This document shows positions 42,616-51,125 of a stretch of DNA of 64,000 nt, in pieces. The DNA is from GCA-2794515 sp033763335 (GTDB taxonomy: Bacteria; Chloroflexota; Anaerolineae; Aggregatilineales; Phototrophicaceae). The notes beneath the pieces were generated by a model. The model made no database searches, had not been told where the DNA came from, and worked only from the letters and a program-made list of their open reading frames with translations. The DNA is taken from the NCBI GenBank assembly GCA_033763335.1, contig JANRKU010000098.1, forward strand, positions 1-64,000, read 5' to 3'. Position 1 is the first letter of the stretch. Each line of letters opens with the position of its first letter. A program made the translations under genes and the position numbers.

Positions 42616-45600
42616 ATGCTTAATCAAGTTCAAACACCAGCTATAAAAAGAGACGCATGGAAAGATTTTAGCCTAGACAAGAAATTCACTCAAGAAGAAG
42701 GCTATATTCTTCTATCTGGCATTCAGGCACTCGTCCGTTTGCCCATAGACCAACATTTGGCGGATAAACGTCGCCAATTGAATACGGCGACATTTATTTC
42801 TGGGTATCGTGGGTCGCCCTTAGCAAGTTTTGATAGCGCCTTATGGCAAAACGAAAAATTGTTATCGGCACATAATGTCAAATTTACACCCGGTGTAAAT
42901 GAAGAATTGGGTGCGACTGCTGTTTTTGGTAGTCAAATCGCCAATATGCTCCCACAACCCAAATATGATGGTGTTTTGGGGATGTGGTATGGCAAAGCGC
43001 CCGGTGTAGACCGCAGTGGCGATGTATTTAAGCACGCCAATTTTGCGGGTGTTGGGCGTTATGGGGGTGTTTTAGCAATCGCAGGCGATGACCCCATCTC
43101 AAAATCGTCCACACTCCCTTCTCACTCCGAAGTCGCATTTTATGATGCCCAATTCCCAGTGTTGTTTCCGGGGAATTCTCAAGAAGTGCTAGATATGGGG
43201 CGATTGGGATTTGAGCTTTCTCGTTATTCTGGCTTATGGGTCGGTTTTAAGTTGGTGACAAATGTTGCCGATGAATTTAGTACCGCAGAGGTCTCGCCAG
43301 ACCGTGTGATTATCGAAGACCCTCACTTCTTTTATAATGGCAAGCCGTGGCAACACACCCAAAATACGTATCTACTTACACCCTATAGCCTTGTGATGGA
43401 AAAAGAACTGGTTATGGGGCGTTTAGAAGCCGCCAAACAATTTGCCGCGACCAATGGTGTAAATGTCATTACTGTCCCAACCCCATCGGCGTGGCTTGGC
43501 ATTGTGGCGGCGGGGAAAACTTATTATGACCTGCGCCAAGCCCTCAATGAAATGGGGCTGAATGAAGACCAATTGCGCCGTTTGGGAATTCGTTTGCTCA
43601 AAATCGGCATGTTATTCCCAATGGAAAATGACATCATTACCGAATTTGCAGACGGATTGCAGGAAATTTTTGTCATAGAAGAAAAACGCTCTTTTATTGA
43701 AATGTTTATCCGCGATATTTTGTATAACCGCGCAGAACGCCCTACCATTGTTGGCAAACACGATGAAAAAGGCAATATGCTCGTACCTGCTTATGGCGAA
43801 TTAGACCCCGACACACTCGTAGCAGTCATCGCCAAACGCCTTGTAGGAAAAATTGATTCCGAAGAGATAGAAAATCGGCTGAATCAAATTCGTAACGGCA
43901 GTTCCGTGGGCATGATTAACCTGAATACCCCTTCCCGCAGTCCATTCTACTGTTCTGGATGCCCTCATAATACGTCTACCGTAGCGCCAGATGGTGCTTT
44001 GGTCGCTGGTGGTATTGGTTGCCACACCATGACCCTGCTCATTCCCGATAGACCCGTTATTGGGATTACACAAATGGGCGGTGAAGGCGCTCAATGGGTC
44101 GGCGCATCGCCATTCACAGAATCGAATCATCTTTTTCAAAATATCGGTGATGGCACCCTCTTTCACTCTGGTTGGTTGGCTGTTCGTCAAGCGGTTGCCG
44201 CCAATGTGAACATCACTTATAAAATCTTATACAATTCGGCTGTGGCGATGACGGGCGGGCAAAATATTGATGGTGGCATGGCACTCCCAGAAATGACGGT
44301 TGCCTTACGCTCTGAGGGAGTTAAACGCATCATCATTACCACCGATAAGCCAGAAAAATACCCCTCCACAACCCGTTGGATGGAAGGAATTGAGATTTGG
44401 CACCGTGACAGAATTGATGAGGCACAACGCTTATTGAGTGGTGTGGAAGGTGTAACAGTCCTCATCCACGACCAAGAATGTGCGGCAGAACTCCGCAGAA
44501 AACGTCGGCGCGGATTGGTGGAAGAACCCGAAATGCGGGTATTCATCAACGAAGCTGTTTGTGAAGGGTGTGGCGACTGTGGCGAAAAATCGAATTGCCT
44601 CAGCGTGTTCCCTGTAGAAACTGAATTTGGGCGTAAAACACAAATTCATCAATCATCATGCAATAAAGACTATAGCTGTCTGAAAGGTGATTGTCCCGCG
44701 TTTTTGACAGTTATCCCACAAAAAGTAGAGAAGAAAAAACCTGTCTTTGACATGAATTTCAATTTGCCAGATGTCACCCTACCACAATCTGATGAATATA
44801 GCCTCTATATGATGGGTATTGGCGGGACGGGTGTTGTCACGATGAATCAAGTTTTGGCGACTGCCGCTATGCTTGATGGTAAATTTATTCATGGACTAGA
44901 CCAAACGGGTCTTAGTCAAAAAGGCGGTCCTGTTGTATCTCATTTGAAAATATTGAATGGCTACCGCGAGACATCTAATCGGATTTCTATTGGACAAGCC
45001 GATTGTTTCTTGGTATTTGACTTGCTCACTGCCGTAGAACCGTCTAATATGTCCCGCGCCAGCAAAGCCAAGACCAGTGCAATCGTTTCTACTAGCGAAA
45101 CACCAACTGGTGCGATGATTATTTCTACAGAAGAAGCCTATCCCAAGACCAATCGCTTGCTGAATATGCTGAATCAGGTTACACGCCAAGATGAAACAGT
45201 ATGCCTCAATGCAAATGGTTTAGCAGAAATGCTATTTGATAGTCACATGGCGGCAAACCTCATCATTATCGGCGTAGCCTATCAACGCGGATTAATGCCG
45301 ATTAGTGCCGAAGCGATTGAACGCGCCATTGAACTAAATGGTGTTTCGGTCAAGACCAATATTCAAGCCTTCCGTGTGGGACGACAAGTGGTTGCTAATC
45401 CAGAATGGGTCAAAACCATCTCTATTCAACGGCATGGAGAGCAAATTATTCAACCAGTCATCAGCTCACAAGCGCGTGCCATTATTGATAGTATCGGCGC
45501 ACAAGGCGAATTACTCCGCTTGCTCGAAATTCGTGTTCCAGAACTCATTACCTATCAAAATAGCGGATATGCCCAAAAATATGCCGATTTCGTGCGGAAT

Positions 45601-46128
45601 ACGCTCCAAAAAGAGATGGCAAGCGTTAATAAGACTGAACTAACAGAAGCTGTGGCGCGGTATTTATATAAGTTGATGGCATATAAAGACGAATATGAGG
45701 TGGCACGTTTACATACTCGCTCTGAATTCAAAGATGCACTCTCTGAAGAATTTGGACAAAAAGCAGGCATTAAATACATGCTACATCCACCTATGCTACG
45801 AGCCATCGGACTCAAGAAAAAAATCGGCTTTGGCAGATGGTTTGATGTGATGTATGCCATGCTCAAACGCATGAAGCTATTGCGTGGCACCCCGCTCGAT
45901 GTATTTGGTTATGCCCATGTACGGCGCGTTGAACGGCAATTGCCAAATCTGTATCGGGCGATGATAGAAGAATGTTTAGAAAAATTGACTGATGCGAATT
46001 ACGACAAAGCCGTAAAATTGGCAAGTTTGCCAGATATGATTCGTGGATATGAAGATATTAAGCTACGGAATGTGGAAAAATTTTGGTCAGAAGTGGAAAA
46101 ATTGGGAATAACCTCTGTTAGACCGTAG
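42616..46128 (+). CDS. Fused indolepyruvate:ferredoxin oxidoreductase
   Basis: Oxidatively decarboxylates aryl or branched 2-oxoacids to acyl-CoA with reduction of ferredoxin, and acts in aromatic amino acid breakdown or reverse synthesis. 1170 residues, the size of the single-chain IorA-IorB form. Order: pyrimidine-binding and central domains (TFISGYRGSPLASFD; GVNEELGATAVFGSQ), TPP-binding region (FYCSGCPHNTSTVAPDG; GGIGCHTM; GGEGAQWVGASPF), a Cys-rich segment (CEGCGDCGEKSNC and later SCNKDYSCLKGDC) for iron-sulfur clusters, the gamma domain (GIGGTGVVTMNQVLA; GLDQTGLSQKGGPVVSHLK), and a C-terminal helical domain ending near LPDMIRGYEDIKLRNVEKFW. It stands alone and is followed by a hairpin. 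Confidence 0.93.
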   Translation: MLNQVQTPAIKRDAWKDFSLDKKFTQEEGYILLSGIQALVRLPIDQHLADKRRQLNTATFISGYRGSPLASFDSALWQNEKLLSAHNVKFTPGVNEELGATAVFGSQIANMLPQPKYDGVLGMWYGKAPGVDRSGDVFKHANFAGVGRYGGVLAIAGDDPISKSSTLPSHSEVAFYDAQFPVLFPGNSQEVLDMGRLGFELSRYSGLWVGFKLVTNVADEFSTAEVSPDRVIIEDPHFFYNGKPWQHTQNTYLLTPYSLVMEKELVMGRLEAAKQFAATNGVNVITVPTPSAWLGIVAAGKTYYDLRQALNEMGLNEDQLRRLGIRLLKIGMLFPMENDIITEFADGLQEIFVIEEKRSFIEMFIRDILYNRAERPTIVGKHDEKGNMLVPAYGELDPDTLVAVIAKRLVGKIDSEEIENRLNQIRNGSSVGMINLNTPSRSPFYCSGCPHNTSTVAPDGALVAGGIGCHTMTLLIPDRPVIGITQMGGEGAQWVGASPFTESNHLFQNIGDGTLFHSGWLAVRQAVAANVNITYKILYNSAVAMTGGQNIDGGMALPEMTVALRSEGVKRIIITTDKPEKYPSTTRWMEGIEIWHRDRIDEAQRLLSGVEGVTVLIHDQECAAELRRKRRRGLVEEPEMRVFINEAVCEGCGDCGEKSNCLSVFPVETEFGRKTQIHQSSCNKDYSCLKGDCPAFLTVIPQKVEKKKPVFDMNFNLPDVTLPQSDEYSLYMMGIGGTGVVTMNQVLATAAMLDGKFIHGLDQTGLSQKGGPVVSHLKILNGYRETSNRISIGQADCFLVFDLLTAVEPSNMSRASKAKTSAIVSTSETPTGAMIISTEEAYPKTNRLLNMLNQVTRQDETVCLNANGLAEMLFDSHMAANLIIIGVAYQRGLMPISAEAIERAIELNGVSVKTNIQAFRVGRQVVANPEWVKTISIQRHGEQIIQPVISSQARAIIDSIGAQGELLRLLEIRVPELITYQNSGYAQKYADFVRNTLQKEMASVNKTELTEAVARYLYKLMAYKDEYEVARLHTRSEFKDALSEEFGQKAGIKYMLHPPMLRAIGLKKKIGFGRWFDVMYAMLKRMKLLRGTPLDVFGYAHVRRVERQLPNLYRAMIEECLEKLTDANYDKAVKLASLPDMIRGYEDIKLRNVEKFWSEVEKLGITSVRP

Positions 46129-46159
46129 CCGATAGAACTTATATAGCGTATTACACATG

Positions 46160-46187
46160 ACAAGGTGCAGAAATGCGCCTTGTTTGC
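46160..46187 (+). terminator. Probable terminator after the oxidoreductase gene
   Basis: ACAAGGTGCA (46160-46169) pairs with TGCGCCTTGT (46174-46183) with one T-G pair, around a GAAA tetraloop, followed by a weak TTGCTT tract. It starts 31 bases after the stop. Confidence 0.65.
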
Positions 46188-46242
46188 TTATAACGGTGTG
46201 TTATCGGTGCATACACGTCAGGTTATGTCGGTTGCTTTGGGC

Positions 46243-46284
46243 TATAATACACATAACAATATTACCTATTTTGCAAAAAGGGAG
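46243..46284 (+). promoter_or_regulatory. -10 box and ribosome binding site of the PKD lipoprotein gene
   Basis: TATAAT at 46243-46248 is a perfect -10 box; no good -35 is visible at 16-18 bases. AGGGAG at 46279-46284 lies 5 bases before the ATG and fixes the start at 46290. Confidence 0.55.
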
Positions 46285-46289
46285 TTTCT

Positions 46290-49200
46290 ATGACTATTCA
46301 ACGAATCTGGGCAAGGGGGTTTCCTCTTTTTCTCAGTATCTTGTTCTTAACACTTTTAAGTGCGTGCAATTTGGGTGCAACCGATGAACAACAAATCAAT
46401 GTAACCGATTTGCCCCAACAAACACAAAATGCGCTATTGGCATCGCCTAGCCCAAACCAACCAACCAGAACACCGTCTGGGTTTAATTTGCCAACCCCAC
46501 AAATCGTGGCAACCGCACAATTGCCCCCAACCTTGAGCTTTAGACCGCCACAGCCGATTTTGCCTACTTTGACGGCATTACCTGTGAATGTGTTTATTTT
46601 GTCGCCGATTCCGGGAAATATCGTTGCTGGTAATGTACAAGTCATTGGCGCGGCGATGCACCCTGAATTTTTACAATATCAACTTGAATATGGTCCAGAC
46701 CCCAACCCAAGCAACCTGTGGTATCCGATTACAGGGGGCGTACAATCGCCTGTTTTTAATGGGTTATTAGGGATTTGGAACACCAACACAGGCAACACAC
46801 CCGATGGAGTCTATCAATTACGCTTGCGCGTCTTTTTACGCAATGGCGTGGATTGGGGTAATGTGGTTGTGAATAATGTTCGTGTTCAAAATCGGATTCC
46901 AACCCCTGTGCCAACCAGCACCCAAGCGGCAAGACCGATTGCGGCATTTACACAAGATAAAGTGACGGGAACAGCACCGCTAACCGTGAATTTTATCAAT
47001 CTTTCTAGCCCCACGAACCTCATTACAGGATTTACATGGAATTTTGGTGATGGCACAACCAGTACCGAAATTAGCCCGATTAAAACATTCAATAATCCGG
47101 GGCAATATACTGTTTTGCTCACCGCAACAGGACCAGGTGGGTCATCGAATGTGTCGCGCCAAATTACTGTTCAAAGTGCTAATCCGCCTGTAGCAGGATT
47201 TACCACTGATAAAACATCTGGAGCCGCACCCCTCACAGTGCAATTTGCCGATGCTTCTACTGGTGGGCAAGTTTCTAACTATCTGTGGAATTTTAGCGAT
47301 GGCACAACGAGTACCCAACGCAACCCATCTCATCAATTTACCAATGTTGGCACATATAATGTCATCTTGACTGTATCGGGACCGGGTGGTGTATCGAATG
47401 CAACCCGCCAAATTACGGTGGGCAATCCCATCCAAGCCAGTATTGCCGCTGTTGCAGATACCAATAATTATCTCAAGATAAATTTGATGGCAACGGTTAC
47501 CGGTGGCAGTGGTACCTATACCGCCTACGATTGGGATTTTGGAAATGGTCAAACCTTGTTTGGTCAATCTGCGCCTACAACCAGTGTCACTTATGCCAGC
47601 GCCAACACCTATACTGTTACCCTCACTGTCACCGATAGCACAGGCGCTAAAAAATCTGTGACGCAACCTGTGACTATCCTAGCACCACCACCGCCATTAG
47701 CAGGTGACTTTACCATTACACAAACGAATCCAACCGATTTAGCCGTGAATTTCTCGGCGGCTGGTACGGGTGGTAGTGGCAATTACACCTATTCGTGGAA
47801 TTTTGGCGATTCAGGCACAGGCTCTGGACAAACATCAAGCCACACCTATGCAGGTGCAGGCACTTATAATGTCCAACTGACGATAAATGATGGCACAAAT
47901 AATGTCACGGTGACTAAGACTGTGACGATTACCGCCGTTGTGCCGACATTAGCGGGCAACTTTACCATTAACCAAGCCAGCCCAACCGATTTGAATATCG
48001 GTGTATCGGCAACCGCAACCGGTGGTAGTGGCACCTATACCTATTCGTGGAATTTTGGTGATACTGGTACGGGGTCTGGTCAAGCGACTACCCACACCTA
48101 TGCCACAGCAGGCACTTATACCATTACTTTGACCATCAATGATGGCACCAATACGGTCAATGTCGTTAAAGATGTCACTGTGAATGCGTTGCCACCACTT
48201 GCAGGTGATTTTACCATTAGCCAAGCCAGCCCAACCGATTTGAATATCAGCGTATCGGCTACGGCAACAGGTGGTAGTGGTACTTATACCTATTCGTGGA
48301 ATTTTGGCGATTCAGGTACAAGTTCTGACCAAGCGACTAGCCATGCTTATGCGACCGCAGGCACTTATACCATTACCCTCACAATTGGTGATGGCGTGAA
48401 TACTGTGGATGTGGTTAAAGATGTGACTATCACGGCTTTACCACCACTTGCAGGCGATTTTACCATTACACAAGCCAGCCCAACTGATTTGAATATCAGC
48501 GTATCGGCAACTGCATCGGGTGGCAGTGGTGTCTATACCTATTCATGGAATTTTGGCGATTCAGGTACAAGTTCTGAGCAAGCAACCAGTCATGCTTATG
48601 CAACCGCAGGCACGTATACCATCACCCTCACAATCGGCGATGGCGTGAATACTGTGGATGTGGTTAAAGATGTGACTATCACAGCTTTACCACCACTTGC
48701 AGGCGATTTTACCATTACACAAGCCAGCCCAACTGATTTGAATATCAGCGTATCGGCAACCGCATCAGGCGGCAGTGGTACCTATACCTATTCATGGAAT
48801 TTTGGTGATGGTATCGGCACTGGAAACGGTCAAGCGACAAGTTATACCTATTCAGTTGCAGGTACATACCCCATTACACTTACAATTGGTGATGGCGTAA
48901 ATACAGTGGATGTGGTCAAAAACGCGACCATTGATGCTGTACAATTGCCCCCATTGACAGCCGATTTCACCATTACACAAACCAGCCCAACCGACCTCAA
49001 TATCAGCGTATCGGCAACAGTGAGTGGCGGAACGGGTACTTATACCTATTCATGGGCATTCGGTGATGGTGGTACTGGCTTTGACGCATCTGTCAATTAC
49101 ACCTATGCCAGCACAGGCACATACCCCATTACCCTTACCGTTGGCGATGGTGTGGACACTGTAGATGTGGTCAAAAATGTGACCATTGACGCTGTTCAAA

Positions 49201-49970
49201 CCCCACCACCATACGCAGGAACTGTGCCAGTATTGGATAATATCCCCAACTTAGCACCCGATTTAAGCCCTGTGTATAACAATGGTCAAAATGCAGGATT
49301 ATCATCGAGTGCGTTTGCGATTGTTGGCGACCAAACAGCCGCCGACCCCAATTTCTTGCGTACCATCTTTAACCTAGACCCCAATACAACCAATGCCGTG
49401 CAATTACAAGCGACCATTGACCGCTTTAATTCCACGAGCAGTTTTACACGGTCTAGCGTGGCAGTCGGTACATTAACCGCACAAGACTTGCTCAACATCA
49501 CGGGCAATCCATCGTGCAATGGCGCAGAAACACTGCTTCAATGCGAAATGCGCCTTGCCAATGGTAGCATTGCCATTGTCAGTGTTGGCTATCAAGATGC
49601 GATAAATGGCTTGGATGCCGCTACATTTGAGGCACAAATCAATCAAATTATTCAACAGGCAGTCGCAAACAATGTGATTCCTGTATTGATGACCATTCAA
49701 CCTAGCACCAACCCTGCCGTTAACGACTTGATTAACGCCTATAACGAGGCAATCATCACATCGGCAGATAATGCCAATGTGCCAATCATTAATACGTGGC
49801 GTGCGATGAATGAGTTACCTGCACAAGGGCTTGGTGGTGGTGATACACCTAGCGTAGATGGAAACGGTGCAGGATATTTGAGCGATGTGCCAACCGCAGG
49901 CGCAAATGCGCGAAACTACTATACACTCGTTACTTTGAATGACATCGTAAATACACTATTCACACCCTGA
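46290..49970 (+). CDS. Giant surface lipoprotein with nine PKD-like repeats
   Basis: 1226 residues. Signal peptide with lipobox LLSAC (C26), so it is lipid-anchored outside the membrane. A Pro/Thr-rich stretch follows, then an Ig-like domain (about 90-205; VFILSPIPGNIVAGNVQVIG). Nine PKD-like domains run from about 214 to 970, each with [WF]-x-FGDG-type turns and GTY-x-[IV]-x-LT strands. Those at 48189-48935 are nearly identical. The last ~250 residues start with AFAIVGDQTAADP, contain ATFEAQINQIIQQAVANNVIPVLMTI, and resemble a SGNH hydrolase fold. The usual nucleophile Ser is not seen (GDQ where GDS is expected), so it may bind and not cleave. Likely a long stalk presenting a ligand-binding end; role unknown. 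Confidence 0.85.
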   Translation: MTIQRIWARGFPLFLSILFLTLLSACNLGATDEQQINVTDLPQQTQNALLASPSPNQPTRTPSGFNLPTPQIVATAQLPPTLSFRPPQPILPTLTALPVNVFILSPIPGNIVAGNVQVIGAAMHPEFLQYQLEYGPDPNPSNLWYPITGGVQSPVFNGLLGIWNTNTGNTPDGVYQLRLRVFLRNGVDWGNVVVNNVRVQNRIPTPVPTSTQAARPIAAFTQDKVTGTAPLTVNFINLSSPTNLITGFTWNFGDGTTSTEISPIKTFNNPGQYTVLLTATGPGGSSNVSRQITVQSANPPVAGFTTDKTSGAAPLTVQFADASTGGQVSNYLWNFSDGTTSTQRNPSHQFTNVGTYNVILTVSGPGGVSNATRQITVGNPIQASIAAVADTNNYLKINLMATVTGGSGTYTAYDWDFGNGQTLFGQSAPTTSVTYASANTYTVTLTVTDSTGAKKSVTQPVTILAPPPPLAGDFTITQTNPTDLAVNFSAAGTGGSGNYTYSWNFGDSGTGSGQTSSHTYAGAGTYNVQLTINDGTNNVTVTKTVTITAVVPTLAGNFTINQASPTDLNIGVSATATGGSGTYTYSWNFGDTGTGSGQATTHTYATAGTYTITLTINDGTNTVNVVKDVTVNALPPLAGDFTISQASPTDLNISVSATATGGSGTYTYSWNFGDSGTSSDQATSHAYATAGTYTITLTIGDGVNTVDVVKDVTITALPPLAGDFTITQASPTDLNISVSATASGGSGVYTYSWNFGDSGTSSEQATSHAYATAGTYTITLTIGDGVNTVDVVKDVTITALPPLAGDFTITQASPTDLNISVSATASGGSGTYTYSWNFGDGIGTGNGQATSYTYSVAGTYPITLTIGDGVNTVDVVKNATIDAVQLPPLTADFTITQTSPTDLNISVSATVSGGTGTYTYSWAFGDGGTGFDASVNYTYASTGTYPITLTVGDGVDTVDVVKNVTIDAVQTPPPYAGTVPVLDNIPNLAPDLSPVYNNGQNAGLSSSAFAIVGDQTAADPNFLRTIFNLDPNTTNAVQLQATIDRFNSTSSFTRSSVAVGTLTAQDLLNITGNPSCNGAETLLQCEMRLANGSIAIVSVGYQDAINGLDAATFEAQINQIIQQAVANNVIPVLMTIQPSTNPAVNDLINAYNEAIITSADNANVPIINTWRAMNELPAQGLGGGDTPSVDGNGAGYLSDVPTAGANARNYYTLVTLNDIVNTLFTP
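48189..48935 (+). repeat. Three near-identical 249-base tandem repeats inside the PKD gene
   Basis: Units begin at 48189, 48438 and 48687, each 249 bases (83 codons). Units 1 and 2 differ at only a few positions, and long stretches of unit 2 are repeated exactly in the first part of unit 3. The other PKD units of the gene have diverged. This shows recent tandem duplication or gene conversion; the array length may vary between strains. Confidence 0.85.
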
Positions 49971-49995
49971 GTAGCGTTGTATTTTGATGTAGTTT

Positions 49996-50030
49996 AGACA
50001 AAAGACCTCCATCATGGGGGTCTTTTGTCT
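49996..50030 (+). terminator. Terminator after the PKD lipoprotein gene
   Basis: AGACAAAAGACC (49996-50007) pairs with GGTCTTTTGTCT (50019-50030) and the stem can extend into the ATCAT loop. It begins 26 bases after the stop. It also rules out the in-frame start at 50014 for the following methyltransferase. Confidence 0.8.
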
Positions 50031-50067
50031 GTTGCATCCGATTCGTTTTATGACATATAATCGCCCT

Positions 50068-51114
50068 ATGAGCCAATTTTCAGCAAAAAAGACAATTTAT
50101 CACCCTATCCATTACGAGATAGAAACAACAGAGGGGTTAGAGTTTGTTACGCAACAAGAACTCGCGCCATTTGTTCAAAAAAAGGTCGTGAGCGATATTT
50201 ATATCGAAAAAGGCGCACTCCAATGCGTTTGCCATGACCCCAAAATATTATTACGTCTCAAAACGGCTGTAGCAGTCTACATCACCGATTATTATGATGT
50301 CCCTCGCCCCAAAGCATTATTGGGACATCAACATTTTAGCCGATTGCTCAATGCGATTGAATTTGTTCGTAGGCAAATTTCTAGTCCTGTCAAAACATTT
50401 TATCTGAGTGCGGCGGGGTCTGAATCGTCTGTGATGACGCGCCTCAAAGAAGAAATTACATCTGCAACGGGTCTCGTAGAAGCCGAACAAGGCGACATCT
50501 TTTTGCGAATTCGGCGGATTGGTGATGGCTGGGATATTTTGACACGCTTATCTGAGCGCCCACTCGCAACCCGCGATTGGCGTGTATGCAATATGCAAGG
50601 TGCGCTGAATGCACCACTGGCACATGCCATGATTCGCCTAACAAATCCGATACCTAATGACAGATTTTTGAACATTGCCTGTGGGTCTGGCACATTACTC
50701 ATCGAAAGACTTGCTTATGGGGGGGTAAAATCGGCTATTGGATGTGATATAAGCCCATTGGCATTAACTTGCGCCTCAGAAAATATTGCCCAAGCGGGGT
50801 ATAATGCCCCTATTCGACTGATTCAAGCCGATGCACAGACATTGCCACTTGAAAATAATAGTGTGGATGTCATTTGTGCCGATTTACCATTTGGGCAATT
50901 GGTTGGGTCTCATCGAGAAAATGTGCGGATGTATCCGCTTATTTTAGCTGAGATGGAACGGGTACTTGCTCCTAATGGGCGTGTTGTGATGATTACGCAT
51001 GAGATAAAACTGATGCAATCACTTTTATTTGCCCAGAGTGGGCTAAAGCTGATACAACAACATCAGATTGTTCAACGAGGGTTACACCCATTGGTGTATA
51101 GTCTCAAAAAATAG
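50068..51114 (+). CDS. THUMP-type RNA N2-guanine methyltransferase (Trm14/RlmL-like)
   Basis: SAM-dependent methyltransferase with an N-terminal RNA-binding part. The start at 50068 (MSQFSAKK, 348 residues) is preferred; an ATG at 50050 is also possible, while anything earlier would fall in a terminator. Seen: YEIETTEGLEFVTQQEL at the start, as in THUMP/ferredoxin-like domains; RPLATRDWR, the linker typical of Trm14 and RlmL; FLNIACGSGTLLIERLA, the SAM motif I; IGCDISPLALTCASENI; and ADLPFGQLVG, the catalytic D-[LP]-P-[FY] motif. The target base (tRNA or 23S rRNA guanine) cannot be told. It precedes the G5 lipoprotein by 11 bases. Confidence 0.85.
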   Translation: MSQFSAKKTIYHPIHYEIETTEGLEFVTQQELAPFVQKKVVSDIYIEKGALQCVCHDPKILLRLKTAVAVYITDYYDVPRPKALLGHQHFSRLLNAIEFVRRQISSPVKTFYLSAAGSESSVMTRLKEEITSATGLVEAEQGDIFLRIRRIGDGWDILTRLSERPLATRDWRVCNMQGALNAPLAHAMIRLTNPIPNDRFLNIACGSGTLLIERLAYGGVKSAIGCDISPLALTCASENIAQAGYNAPIRLIQADAQTLPLENNSVDVICADLPFGQLVGSHRENVRMYPLILAEMERVLAPNGRVVMITHEIKLMQSLLFAQSGLKLIQQHQIVQRGLHPLVYSLKK

Positions 51115-51125
51115 AGGTGTGATGT

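Noticed and set aside
46931..49200. Possible CRISPR-like or satellite array
   Set aside because: The periodic sequence is protein-coding and in frame; the units are PKD domains of about 83 codons without spacers.
50014..50067. Earlier in-frame start of the THUMP-type methyltransferase at 50014
   Set aside because: The start lies within a terminator hairpin (49996-50030) and gives an unlikely N-terminus. The ATG at 50068, or at 50050, is preferred.
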